Shown one piece after another: positions 25,928 through 33,922 of a stretch of 64,000 bases of DNA (position 1 is the stretch's first letter; the number at the start of each line of letters is the position of its first letter). The notes below the pieces were generated by a model. It was not told the DNA's origin and did no database searches. It was given only the letters and a program-made list of their open reading frames with translations. The DNA lies in the NCBI GenBank assembly GCA_002336845.1, contig DDEX01000011.1, positions 5,675 to 69,674 of the forward strand. Reading direction: 5' to 3'. The position numbers and the translations under genes are program-made. Source of the stretch: Rhodobacteraceae bacterium UBA1943. Lineage in GTDB: Bacteria; Pseudomonadota; Alphaproteobacteria; Rhodobacterales; Rhodobacteraceae.

Positions 25928-27013
25928 ATGGCTTCCATCGATATCCAGAGCATCCGCAAGAGTTTCGGCGCCTTCCCCGTCCTGCACGGGGTCGACCTCA
26001 CCATTCAGGACGGCGAGTTCATCGTGCTCGTCGGTCCCTCCGGCTGCGGCAAGTCCACCCTGCTGCGCATGATCGCGGGGCTGGAGCGGATTTCGGGCGG
26101 CGACCTGCTGATCGGCGGGCAGCGCATGAATGACGTGCCCCCCGCCCAGCGCGGCATTGCCATGGTGTTCCAAAGCTATGCGCTTTATCCCCATATGACC
26201 GTGCGGCAGAACATGGAATTTGCCCTGCAAATCGCCAGGATGCCCAAAGCCGAAATCGACAAAGCAGTGGAGAATGCCGCGCGCATCCTGCAACTGACGC
26301 CCTATCTCGACCGCCTGCCAAAGGCGCTGTCGGGCGGCCAGCGTCAGCGCGTCGCCATCGGCCGTGCCATCGTGCGCGACCCCAAGGTCTTCCTGTTCGA
26401 CGAACCGCTATCAAACCTCGACGCCGCGCTGCGCGTCGCGACCCGGATCGAGATTGCCCAGTTGAAAGAGGCGATGCCCGACCGCACCATGATCTATGTG
26501 ACCCATGATCAGGTTGAGGCGATGACACTGGCCTCCCGCATCGTGGTGCTGGCCCGCAAGGGCATTGCCCAAGTCGGCACGCCGCTGGAGTTGTATGAGC
26601 GCCCGGTCGATGAATTCGTGGCGCAGTTCATCGGCTCGCCCGCGATGAACCTGCTGGCCGGAGAGATCATTGCCACAGGGGCCGAAACCGTGGTGCGGCT
26701 GGACGGCGGCGGCACCGCCCGCTCTGCTGTGCCAACCCAGACCTCGGACATGGGGCGCAAGGTCAACATCGGTGTCCGGCCAGAAGACCTGCTGGCCGTC
26801 TCGGGCGATGGTCTCTTTTCCGGAGAGGTCCAGATTGTCGAGGCGCTGGGAGAGGTGACGCAGCTTTACGTCGCCCGCCCCGGTGGCGGCGCCCATATCA
26901 TCGCCAAGCTGCCGGGCATCCACCCCGACCTGCGGCACAAGACCGTCACCTTCGGCGCAGATCCGGCCAAGGTGCATCTGTTCGCCGACGGGCGGTCGCT
27001 GCTCTACCGGTAG
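25928..27013 (+). CDS. Sugar ABC transporter ATPase (UgpC/MalK type), probably a chimeric gene
   Basis: 361-residue MalK/UgpC-type ATPase. Walker A GPSGCGKST is near residue 37, the Q-loop VFQSYALYPHMTV near 80, signature LSGGQRQRVAIGRA near 135, Walker B VFLFDEPLSNLD near 158, switch His in YVTHDQVEAM, and a C-terminal regulatory OB domain. The protein reads through intact. Codon style, however, shifts: upstream of about 26030 it matches the rhizobial operon to the left, and downstream it matches the rhodobacterial genes to the right. Two unrelated MalK-type genes could have been joined at the highly conserved Walker A codons. It could serve either the CUT1 permeases on the left or a lost deoxyribose/nucleoside importer on the right. 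Confidence 0.85.
   Translation: MASIDIQSIRKSFGAFPVLHGVDLTIQDGEFIVLVGPSGCGKSTLLRMIAGLERISGGDLLIGGQRMNDVPPAQRGIAMVFQSYALYPHMTVRQNMEFALQIARMPKAEIDKAVENAARILQLTPYLDRLPKALSGGQRQRVAIGRAIVRDPKVFLFDEPLSNLDAALRVATRIEIAQLKEAMPDRTMIYVTHDQVEAMTLASRIVVLARKGIAQVGTPLELYERPVDEFVAQFIGSPAMNLLAGEIIATGAETVVRLDGGGTARSAVPTQTSDMGRKVNIGVRPEDLLAVSGDGLFSGEVQIVEALGEVTQLYVARPGGGAHIIAKLPGIHPDLRHKTVTFGADPAKVHLFADGRSLLYR
26000..26110. other. Probable junction between rhizobial-like and rhodobacterial-like DNA
   Basis: Left of here all genes group with Rhizobiaceae-type loci. Right of here the gene order (gshB-yraN-rsmI-PBP activator-glnD-murJ-rhomboid-trpS) is, to my knowledge, typical of Rhodobacterales. TTT for Phe is absent in the binding-protein gene on the left (0 of 22), but makes up 7 of 15 in the BMP gene on the right. 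The change falls across the Walker A codons, where two genomes would share near-identical bases. The exact base cannot be given by eye. Confidence 0.6.
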
Positions 27014-27200
27014 GGCCTCAAAACAACAAATGTGGCGCGCTGGCAGCATCTGCGCGCAGCTTTGATTCGAGGTGGCGCTGTTGCGCGCCCGCTGCTTTGC
27101 GTTTAGCCCATTCATGAATATGGGAAATCTGGCGGGCCAGCCCAAGCCGTTGACTTTCGCACCCGTCCCGCGCTTTCTGGTTTCAGCATAATCAGAATTA

Positions 27201-27216
27201 TATCACATATGTGATA
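27201..27216. promoter_or_regulatory. 16-bp perfect palindrome, likely SorC-family operator
   Basis: TATCACATATGTGATA is fully palindromic and sits in an AT-rich pocket (27180-27220) of otherwise GC-rich DNA. It lies 13 bases before the regulator ATG at 27230. The position just upstream of a SorC-type regulator fits an autoregulatory operator controlling regulator, deoC and aldehyde dehydrogenase. The rest of the 204-bp gap (27014-27200) shows no gene and no clear terminator. Confidence 0.65.
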
Positions 27217-27229
27217 ATTGGACCGGAAG

Positions 27230-28228
27230 ATGACGGCGCAGCGGCAGGCCTATTCGGCGCGGCTTCCCATGGATGACCAGCGCGATCACCTGATGGTTCA
27301 GGTGGCCAAGGCCTATTACGAGCTTGACCGCACGCAGGCCCAGATTGCCGATGACCTTGGCCTGACGCGCTGGCAGGTTGGCAAGCTCTTGACCGAAGCG
27401 AAAGCCGAAGGCGTCGTTCGCATCGCGATCACCCCCCGCATCGGCCGCACAACCGCGCTGGAGGTTGACCTGCAACGCGGCTTTGGCCTGCGCGATGCCG
27501 TCGTGGTGCCGACGGGCGACATTGCAGACCCGGCCCTGCTGACCGAAATGGTCGCACAGGCGGCGGCGACCTATCTGGCGAACCTTGCGCCCCGCCCGGC
27601 CCTGCTGGGGATAAGTTGGGGGCGCACCATGTCGGCTGTCGCCCGCGCTTTGCCGCCGGGCTGGAACCCCGGTGCGCATGTGGTGCTGGTCAACGGCTCG
27701 ACTGCGCTTTCCGCCACCAACGCACGCAACGCCGCCGTGGCCGAAGATTTCGCGCAAGCCGCAGGCGGCACCGCAACCCTGCTGCCCGTGCCCGCCATTG
27801 TCGGCCGCCCCGGCACCCGTGCGGCCTTGGAGGATGACCCGATCGTCGCCCGCGTTCTTGCGCTTGCCGATGCCGCCCCTGTGGTCTGCTTTGGCATGGG
27901 AGAACTGTCCGAAAACTCGATCCTCGTGGCATCCGGCTATCTGGCGCCGCAGGACGTGCCGCGCCTGCGCGCCCTTGGGGCGGTGGGCGACATCCTTGGC
28001 CGCTTCATCACCGCCAGCGGCCAGATTGCCGATGCCGGGCTGGACGCCCGCACTATTGGTCTGCCGCTGGATGCCCTGCGCCAGAAAACCCATGCCATCG
28101 GCATCGTCGCCGGGGCCGACAAACACGCCATTGCCGCCGCCGTGCTACGCGCCGGTTACGCCTCGGTCATCGTGACCGATGAGGCAACCGCCCGCAGCCT
28201 GCTTAAAACCCCGAAAGAGGCGCCATGA
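27230..28228 (+). CDS. SorC/DeoR(Bacillus)-type sugar-binding transcriptional regulator
   Basis: About 332 residues. An N-terminal helix-turn-helix (AKAYYELDRTQAQIADDLGL followed by TRWQVGKLLTEAK) comes first. A SorC-type effector domain follows, which resembles sugar-phosphate isomerases (ISWGRTMSAVARAL near residue 125, later CFGMGELSENSILV). Members such as Bacillus DeoR sense deoxyribose-5-phosphate, which fits the deoC gene that it overlaps by ATGA. I prefer the ATG at 27230, with GGACCGGAAG upstream, over a TTG at 27218 that touches the palindrome. Confidence 0.87.
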   Translation: MTAQRQAYSARLPMDDQRDHLMVQVAKAYYELDRTQAQIADDLGLTRWQVGKLLTEAKAEGVVRIAITPRIGRTTALEVDLQRGFGLRDAVVVPTGDIADPALLTEMVAQAAATYLANLAPRPALLGISWGRTMSAVARALPPGWNPGAHVVLVNGSTALSATNARNAAVAEDFAQAAGGTATLLPVPAIVGRPGTRAALEDDPIVARVLALADAAPVVCFGMGELSENSILVASGYLAPQDVPRLRALGAVGDILGRFITASGQIADAGLDARTIGLPLDALRQKTHAIGIVAGADKHAIAAAVLRAGYASVIVTDEATARSLLKTPKEAP

Positions 28229-29178
28229 CCCATGCCTTCCCCCGCATGACGGGAACCGCTTTCACCGCCGACTGGTTCGAAGCGATCAACGTCAACACCC
28301 CTGCCGCCGACCGCCGCGCCGCCAGCCTCGGCAGCCGCCGCACGGTGAAGAAAGACTGGCAGGCGGCGTGGCTTGCCCGCGCCGTCACCTGCATCGACCT
28401 GACCACCCTTGCCGGTGACGACACCGCCGGCCGTGTCCAGCGCCTGTGCGCCAAGGCCCGAAACCCGGTGCGCGCCGATCTGCTGGCGGCCTTGGGATTG
28501 GACGGCCTGACTGTCGGTGCTGTTTGCGTCTATCCCACGATGGTGCCCAATGCGGTCAAGGCGCTGGAGGGCTCGGGCATCCCGGTCGCCTCGGTTGCCA
28601 CCGGCTTTCCGGCGGGGCTGACGCCCCTGCCCTTGCGGCTGGCCGAGATCCGCTATGCTGTGGATCAGGGCGCGGCCGAAATCGACGTCGTGATCACCCG
28701 CGAACTGGCCCTGACCGGGCAATGGCAGGCGCTTTATGACGAGATTCGCCAGATGCGCGAGGCCTGTGGCAATGCCCATATGAAGGCCATCCTTGCCACC
28801 GGCGATCTGAAAACCCTGACCAATGTGTACAAGGCCAGCATGGTCGCCATGCAGGCGGGCGCCGATTTCATCAAGACCTCGACCGGGAAAGAGGAGGTGA
28901 ATGCCACCCTTCCCGTCTCTCTCACCATGGTGCGCGCCTTGCGCGATTTCCGTGATCTGACCGGGCAATGGGTGGGTTTCAAGCCTGCCGGGGGCCTCAA
29001 AACCGCCAAGGATGCGATGAACTGGCTGATCCTGATGAAAGAGGAGATGGGCACGCGCTGGTGCATGCCCGACCTGTTCCGCATCGGCGCCTCATCGATG
29101 CTGGGCGATATCGAGCGCCAGTTGGAACACCATGTCACGGGCCGCTACTCGGCCGCCAACCGCCACGCGCTGGCCTGA
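28225..29178 (+). CDS. deoC: Deoxyribose-phosphate aldolase
   Basis: Class I aldolase of 317 residues (long DeoC form), which splits 2-deoxyribose 5-phosphate into glyceraldehyde 3-phosphate and acetaldehyde. The Schiff-base lysine is Lys217 in GADFIKTSTGKEE. The second active-site lysine is in VGFKPAGGLKTAKDA, and the CIDLTTL segment supplies a further active-site Asp. It overlaps the regulator and is followed 10 bases later by an aldehyde dehydrogenase whose ribosome site GAGGAGAG spans the deoC stop. The order supports a deoxyribose or deoxynucleoside degradation operon. No deoxyribokinase or phosphopentomutase is in the window. Confidence 0.95.
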   Translation: MTHAFPRMTGTAFTADWFEAINVNTPAADRRAASLGSRRTVKKDWQAAWLARAVTCIDLTTLAGDDTAGRVQRLCAKARNPVRADLLAALGLDGLTVGAVCVYPTMVPNAVKALEGSGIPVASVATGFPAGLTPLPLRLAEIRYAVDQGAAEIDVVITRELALTGQWQALYDEIRQMREACGNAHMKAILATGDLKTLTNVYKASMVAMQAGADFIKTSTGKEEVNATLPVSLTMVRALRDFRDLTGQWVGFKPAGGLKTAKDAMNWLILMKEEMGTRWCMPDLFRIGASSMLGDIERQLEHHVTGRYSAANRHALA

Positions 29179-29188
29179 GGAGAGACCC

Positions 29189-31561
29189 ATGCCCACCCTC
29201 AAGGACATCATGGACACCATGGAATACGGCCCCGCCCCCGAAGCCCATGCCGAAGTTTCCGCCTGGATCGCCGCGCGGCCCGTGATCGGCCATTTCATCA
29301 ATGGTCGCTTCGTGGAACCTGCTGGGAAAACCACCGATGTGATCAACCCGGCAACCGAAGCCGTGCTGACCAGGGTTGCCCTGGGCACCGAGGCTGAGGT
29401 GGACAGCGCCGTCCGCGCCGCCCGCATCGCCTTTCCCAAATGGGCCGCCCTGCCGGGGCATGAGCGGGCGAAATACCTCTACGCCCTCGCCCGCCATGTG
29501 CAGAAACGCGAACGCTTCCTGTCGGTTCTGGAAACCATCGACAACGGCAAGACGATTCGGGAATCGCGCGACATCGATATTCCTTTGGTCGCCCGCCATT
29601 TCTATCACCACGCCGGATGGGCCGAGATTCTGGAGACCGAGTTTCCCAACCATGCGCCCGTCGGCGTCTGCGGCCAGATCATCCCGTGGAACTTCCCCCT
29701 GCTGATGCTGGCGTGGAAGGTGGCTCCTGCGCTGGCTGCTGGCAACACCGTGGTGCTGAAGCCCGCTGACCTGACTCCGCTAACCGCCCATGCCTTTGCC
29801 GAGATCTGCGTGGAAATCGGCCTGCCCCCCGGCGTGCTGAACATCGTGCAGGGCGATGGCACGACAGGGGCCGCGATTGCCGGGCACCCGGATGTGGACA
29901 AGGTGGCCTTCACCGGCTCAACCGAGGTGGGCCGGGTGATCCGGCGCCAGATTGCTGGGTCGGGAAAGAAACTGTCGCTGGAACTGGGCGGCAAGTCGCC
30001 TTTCATCGTCTTTGAGGATGCAGATCTGGATGCCGCCGTGGAAGGCGTGGTCGATGCGATTTGGTTCAATCAGGGCGAGGTCTGCTGCGCGGGTTCGCGC
30101 CTTCTGGTGCAGGAGGGCGTGGCACCACGCTTCTTTGACAAGTTGCGCGCCCGGATGGAAACCCTGCGCACCGGCGACCCGCTGGACAAGACCATGGACA
30201 TTGGTGCGGTTGTGTCCGCCAAACAACTTGCCCGCATCACCACCTTGCTGGATCAGGGGCAAGCCGAAGGCGCCACCCTGCACCGCGCGCCCGGCGCGAT
30301 CCCGGCCAAAGGCGCCTTCTGCGCCCCCGGTTTCTTCACCGGCACCGCGCCTGCCCATACCGTCAGCCAGACCGAAATCTTCGGCCCCATCGCCACGACG
30401 CTGACCTTCCGCACCCCGGATGAGGCGATCACGCTGGCCAATGACACCCGCTACGGGCTGGCGGCGAGTGTCTGGAGCGAAAACATCAATCGAGCGATTG
30501 AAACTGCCGCCAAGGTCAAGGCCGGTGTGGTCTGGATCAACGCCACGAATATCTTTGACGCTGGTGCGCCATTCGGCGGCTTTCGCGAAAGCGGCTATGG
30601 CCGCGAAGGGGGACGTGCGGGCATGTTGGAATACCTGACGGCCAAGTGGGAAAAGACGGGCAAAGCCCGGCCTGTACCCACGCTGGTGCCAGGGGTTACC
30701 CCGGCGACCAAGGCCCAAATGGCAGAGATAGACGTGACTGCGAAACTCTACATCGGCGGCAAACAAGCCCGCGCCGATGGTGGCCAAAGCTATACCGTAT
30801 TCGGCAAGGTTGGCGCGGTGCTGGGGCAGGCGGCGCTCGCCAACCGCAAGGATGTGCGGAACGCGGTCGAGGCGGCGGGCAAGGCAAACGGCTGGAGCGG
30901 CGTGACCGCCCATAACCGCGCGCAGGTGCTGTATTTCTTCGCCGAAAACCTCTCGCAACGCCGGGCCGAGTTCGTCTCGGCTTTGGCCGCGACCGGCGCC
31001 CAGAAGCCGGAGGAGGAGGTAGAGCTGACCCTCCGCCGCGCTTTCTGGTATGCCGCCCAGGCAGACAAGTTCGACGGCGCCGTCACGGCCACCAAATCGA
31101 ACCATGTCACGATGACGGTGAACGAACCCTTCGGCACCATCGGCCTGGTTGCCCCCGATGAGGCTCCACTGCTGGGCCTGATGTCGCTGATCCTGCCTGC
31201 CATCGCCATGGGCAACCGTGTCGTGGCGGTGGCGAGCCAAAGCCATCCACTTGTTGCCGCGCGACTTTATCAGGTGCTGGAAACCTCGGATATTCCGGGC
31301 GGAGTCATCAACCTGTTGACCGGAGACCGGGATGTGTTGGCAAGAACGCTGGCCGAACACGACGACGTGGCGGCCCTGTGGTATTGCGGCAGCGCCGAAG
31401 GCTCGGCAATGGTCGAAAAGGCCAGCGCGGGCAATCTGAAGCCCGTCTGGTCCGACCTGGGCCGCCTGCGTGACTGGCACGATCCGGCACAGGGGCAAGG
31501 CGTGGAATATCTGCGCCGCGCCACTCAGGTCAAAACCATCTGGCTGCCCTACGGCGCGTAA
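29189..31561 (+). CDS. Double-domain aldehyde dehydrogenase of the ALDH16 family
   Basis: 790 residues, about 1.6 times a normal ALDH. Domain 1 (residues 1 to about 490) is a full aldehyde dehydrogenase. It has WNFPLLMLAWKVAPALAAGN, the catalytic Glu in LELGGKSP, and catalytic Cys299 in NQGEVCCAGSR. Domain 2 (about 520-790) is a second ALDH-like module that keeps nucleotide-fold segments (VNEPFGTIGLVAPDEAP, then LMSLILPAIAMGN) but lacks the Cys motif and stops early. This layout matches ALDH16, known from a Loktanella structure to be an active enzyme with a non-catalytic second domain. Next to deoC it would oxidise the acetaldehyde released by the aldolase (inference). In-frame codons upstream lie inside deoC and are ignored. 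Confidence 0.88.
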   Translation: MPTLKDIMDTMEYGPAPEAHAEVSAWIAARPVIGHFINGRFVEPAGKTTDVINPATEAVLTRVALGTEAEVDSAVRAARIAFPKWAALPGHERAKYLYALARHVQKRERFLSVLETIDNGKTIRESRDIDIPLVARHFYHHAGWAEILETEFPNHAPVGVCGQIIPWNFPLLMLAWKVAPALAAGNTVVLKPADLTPLTAHAFAEICVEIGLPPGVLNIVQGDGTTGAAIAGHPDVDKVAFTGSTEVGRVIRRQIAGSGKKLSLELGGKSPFIVFEDADLDAAVEGVVDAIWFNQGEVCCAGSRLLVQEGVAPRFFDKLRARMETLRTGDPLDKTMDIGAVVSAKQLARITTLLDQGQAEGATLHRAPGAIPAKGAFCAPGFFTGTAPAHTVSQTEIFGPIATTLTFRTPDEAITLANDTRYGLAASVWSENINRAIETAAKVKAGVVWINATNIFDAGAPFGGFRESGYGREGGRAGMLEYLTAKWEKTGKARPVPTLVPGVTPATKAQMAEIDVTAKLYIGGKQARADGGQSYTVFGKVGAVLGQAALANRKDVRNAVEAAGKANGWSGVTAHNRAQVLYFFAENLSQRRAEFVSALAATGAQKPEEEVELTLRRAFWYAAQADKFDGAVTATKSNHVTMTVNEPFGTIGLVAPDEAPLLGLMSLILPAIAMGNRVVAVASQSHPLVAARLYQVLETSDIPGGVINLLTGDRDVLARTLAEHDDVAALWYCGSAEGSAMVEKASAGNLKPVWSDLGRLRDWHDPAQGQGVEYLRRATQVKTIWLPYGA

Positions 31562-31591
31562 GAGCTGGGTCGAGCAGGGGCGGGGCGGCTC

Positions 31592-32539
31592 TCAGGTCGC
31601 CCGGCGCTTGGCCTCGATCACTTCCCAGATGCGGGCGGCGGTGTTGGTGCCGTCGAACCGCTCCAGCTCCTGAATGCCGGTGGGCGAGGTCACGTTGATC
31701 TCGGTCAGCCAGTCGCCGATCACATCGATGCCGACGAACACCTGCCCCTTTTCGCGCAAAGTGGGCCCGATGCGACGGCAAATCTCCAGATCACGCTCGG
31801 TCAACCCGATTTTCTCGGGCCGCCCGCCGACGTGCATATTGGACCGGGTTTCCCCCGCCTGCGGCACGCGGTTGATGGCACCGACCGGCTCCCCATCCAC
31901 CAGAATCACCCGCTTGTCGCCCTTTGATACCGCAGGCAGGAATTTCTGCACGATCATCGGCTCGCGGCTCATCGAGGTGAACAGCTCATAAAGCGACGAC
32001 AGGTTCCGGTCGTTCTCGTCCAGCCGGAACACCCCCGCCCCGCCATTCCCGTAGAGCGGCTTGAGGATAATGTCGCCATGTCGCGCCTTGAACGCCCGGA
32101 TCGTCGCCAGATCACGCGCAATCGCAGTGGGCGGTGTCAGATCGGGGAACCGCAGCACCAACAGCTTCTCGGGATAGTTCCGCACCCAGAACGGATCGTT
32201 CACCACCAGCGTTTTCGGGTGGATCATGTCCAAAAGATGGGTCGAGGTGATGTAGCCCATGTCGAACGGCGGATCCTGCCGCAGCCAGACCACATCATAG
32301 TCACCCAAGTCCACCTCGGTTTCCGGGCCATAAGTCACATGGTTGCCCTGCTCGCGCCGAACCTCGATTGGAAAACCCCGCGCGATCACCCGGCCTTCGA
32401 CAAAGGCCAGCTTGTCGGGCGTATAGAAGAACAGTGAATGCCCCCGCGCCTGCGCTTCCAGCGCGATGCGGAATGTCGAATCGGCATTGATGTTGACCGA
32501 CCCGATCGGGTCCATCTGCAAGGCGACCTTAAGGGCCAT
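31592..32539 (-). CDS. gshB: Glutathione synthetase
   Basis: 315 residues, the usual GshB length. ATP-grasp enzyme joining gamma-glutamylcysteine and glycine. Marks are LQMDPIGSVNINADSTF at the N-terminus, WLRQDPPFDMGYI, the nucleotide-binding KPLYGNGGAGVF, and EINVTSPTGIQELE at the C-terminus. The start is the ATG at 32539 with GGAGG upstream; longer in-frame starts would run into the gap before yraN. It is the last gene of a minus-strand rsmI-yraN-gshB run and is convergent with the ALDH16 gene. It provides a reference for the divergent GshB-like ligase at 8661. Confidence 0.95.
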   Translation of the reverse strand: MALKVALQMDPIGSVNINADSTFRIALEAQARGHSLFFYTPDKLAFVEGRVIARGFPIEVRREQGNHVTYGPETEVDLGDYDVVWLRQDPPFDMGYITSTHLLDMIHPKTLVVNDPFWVRNYPEKLLVLRFPDLTPPTAIARDLATIRAFKARHGDIILKPLYGNGGAGVFRLDENDRNLSSLYELFTSMSREPMIVQKFLPAVSKGDKRVILVDGEPVGAINRVPQAGETRSNMHVGGRPEKIGLTERDLEICRRIGPTLREKGQVFVGIDVIGDWLTEINVTSPTGIQELERFDGTNTAARIWEVIEAKRRAT

Positions 32540-32597
32540 GGCGCATCCTCCGGGCTGTGACGCGCTCTTGATGGCTGAAGCGGCGCCGGGATGCAAT

Positions 32598-32951
32598 TCA
32601 CGCCGCGAAGGCGTTTTCCAGAATCTGCACCCGACCCTGCTCGTCAACCAGCGCCACATCAAAGCGGCAGGGCGTGAGTTGCCCCGCCGGCTCGCCGCCG
32701 ATGAATTCCGCCGCCGAGGCACAAATCCGCGCCATCTGCGCCGGCCCGAGCTTCAGCGCCGCCTCATCATGGGTGCGGCTGGCCTTGACCTCGATAAAGA
32801 TCACCTCGGCCCCGTCACGCGCGATCAGATCCACCTCACCCGAGGCACCACGCCATCGCCGGGCACAGATCTCGCGCCCCGCACGCAGATAAGCCCGCTC
32901 CACCGCCTCTTCGGCGTGCAAACCCTTGCGGTAGGAACCCAGACCGCTCAT
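32598..32951 (-). CDS. yraN: UPF0102 family protein YraN (endonuclease-like)
   Basis: 117 residues of the YraN family with the restriction-endonuclease-like core GEVDLIARDGAEVIFIEVKAS, which holds the D and ExK residues. Function not established in general; often next to rsmI, as here, where it overlaps by four bases. Confidence 0.92.
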   Translation of the reverse strand: MSGLGSYRKGLHAEEAVERAYLRAGREICARRWRGASGEVDLIARDGAEVIFIEVKASRTHDEAALKLGPAQMARICASAAEFIGGEPAGQLTPCRFDVALVDEQGRVQILENAFAA

Positions 32952-33820
32952 TCCCGCCCCCTTTGCAATGCCATCCGGTACACGTCCTTGCGCGGCATCC
33001 CGTAGGCTTCGGCCACCGTGGCCGCCGCATCTTTCACCGACATCTCCTGCAAGGCGCGATCCAAAGCCTTCTCCACCGTTTCGGCGTCTGCCGCTGCTTC
33101 CCCTGCCCGATCGATGACCACGACAATTTCCCCCTTCACCTCGCGGTCCTTAAAGGCGGCCACCAGCTCCGCGACAGTTCCGCGCGTGACCTCCTCGAAT
33201 CGCTTGGTCAGTTCCCGACAAACCGCAGCCTGCCGCGTTTCCCCCAGATGTTGCGCCAAATCAGCTAACAAACCATGAATCCGCTTTGGCGATTCATAAA
33301 GGATCAGCGTCGCCCGCACTGGCGCCAGCTCTTGCAAAAAGGTTGCGCGGGCCGATTTTGCGTTGGGCGGGAATCCGGCGAACAGGAACCTGTCTGATGG
33401 CAGACCCGAGACTGTCAGCGCGCAGAGCACTGCCGAAGGCCCCGGCGCCGCGATCACCGGCAGCCCCCGCGCCGCCGCCTCGCGCGCCAGTTCGAACCCC
33501 GGGTCCGACACCAGCGGCGTTCCGGCCTCTGACGCATAGGCGACACTTTTGCCCTCGGCCAGTGCGCCCAGCAGACGGGGCAGCGCCTGGCCCGCGTTAT
33601 GGTCGTGATAGGCCACCACAGGGCGCCCGTTCAGGGCCACCCCGTGAATCTCCATCAGATGGCGCAAGGTCCGTGTATCCTCGGCCGCCAGCACATCGGC
33701 TGTGGCCAGCGTATCCAGAGCCCGCAGCGTGATGTCGCGCGCCGCCCCGATCGGGGTCGATACGAAATGCAGCCCCGCCGGCAGGGGGCGAAGTTCGGCC
33801 GCAGTCTTGACGATCGTCAC
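32948..33820 (-). CDS. rsmI: 16S rRNA 2'-O-ribose C1402 methyltransferase
   Basis: 290 residues, tetrapyrrole-methylase fold. Marks are FVSTPIGAARDITLRALDTL at the N-terminus, AAEDTRTLRHL, a VAYASEAGTPLVSDPGFEL segment for S-adenosylmethionine, and TRGTVAELVAAF. It methylates the ribose of C1402 in the ribosomal decoding centre. It is first in the minus-strand run with yraN, divergent from the penicillin-binding-protein activator gene across a 102-bp gap. That gap contains a 9-bp direct repeat (GCCTTCGGG at 33885 and 33900). Confidence 0.95.
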   Translation of the reverse strand: MTIVKTAAELRPLPAGLHFVSTPIGAARDITLRALDTLATADVLAAEDTRTLRHLMEIHGVALNGRPVVAYHDHNAGQALPRLLGALAEGKSVAYASEAGTPLVSDPGFELAREAAARGLPVIAAPGPSAVLCALTVSGLPSDRFLFAGFPPNAKSARATFLQELAPVRATLILYESPKRIHGLLADLAQHLGETRQAAVCRELTKRFEEVTRGTVAELVAAFKDREVKGEIVVVIDRAGEAAADAETVEKALDRALQEMSVKDAAATVAEAYGMPRKDVYRMALQRGRE

Positions 33821-33922
33821 CGCGACCTCCCTGACAAGTTTACTTCCCGTGGCGAAATGCTTACGCTTCGGATCCAGTTACAAAGCCTTCGGGCACCCAG
33901 CCTTCGGGAGTGAGGATTTCCC

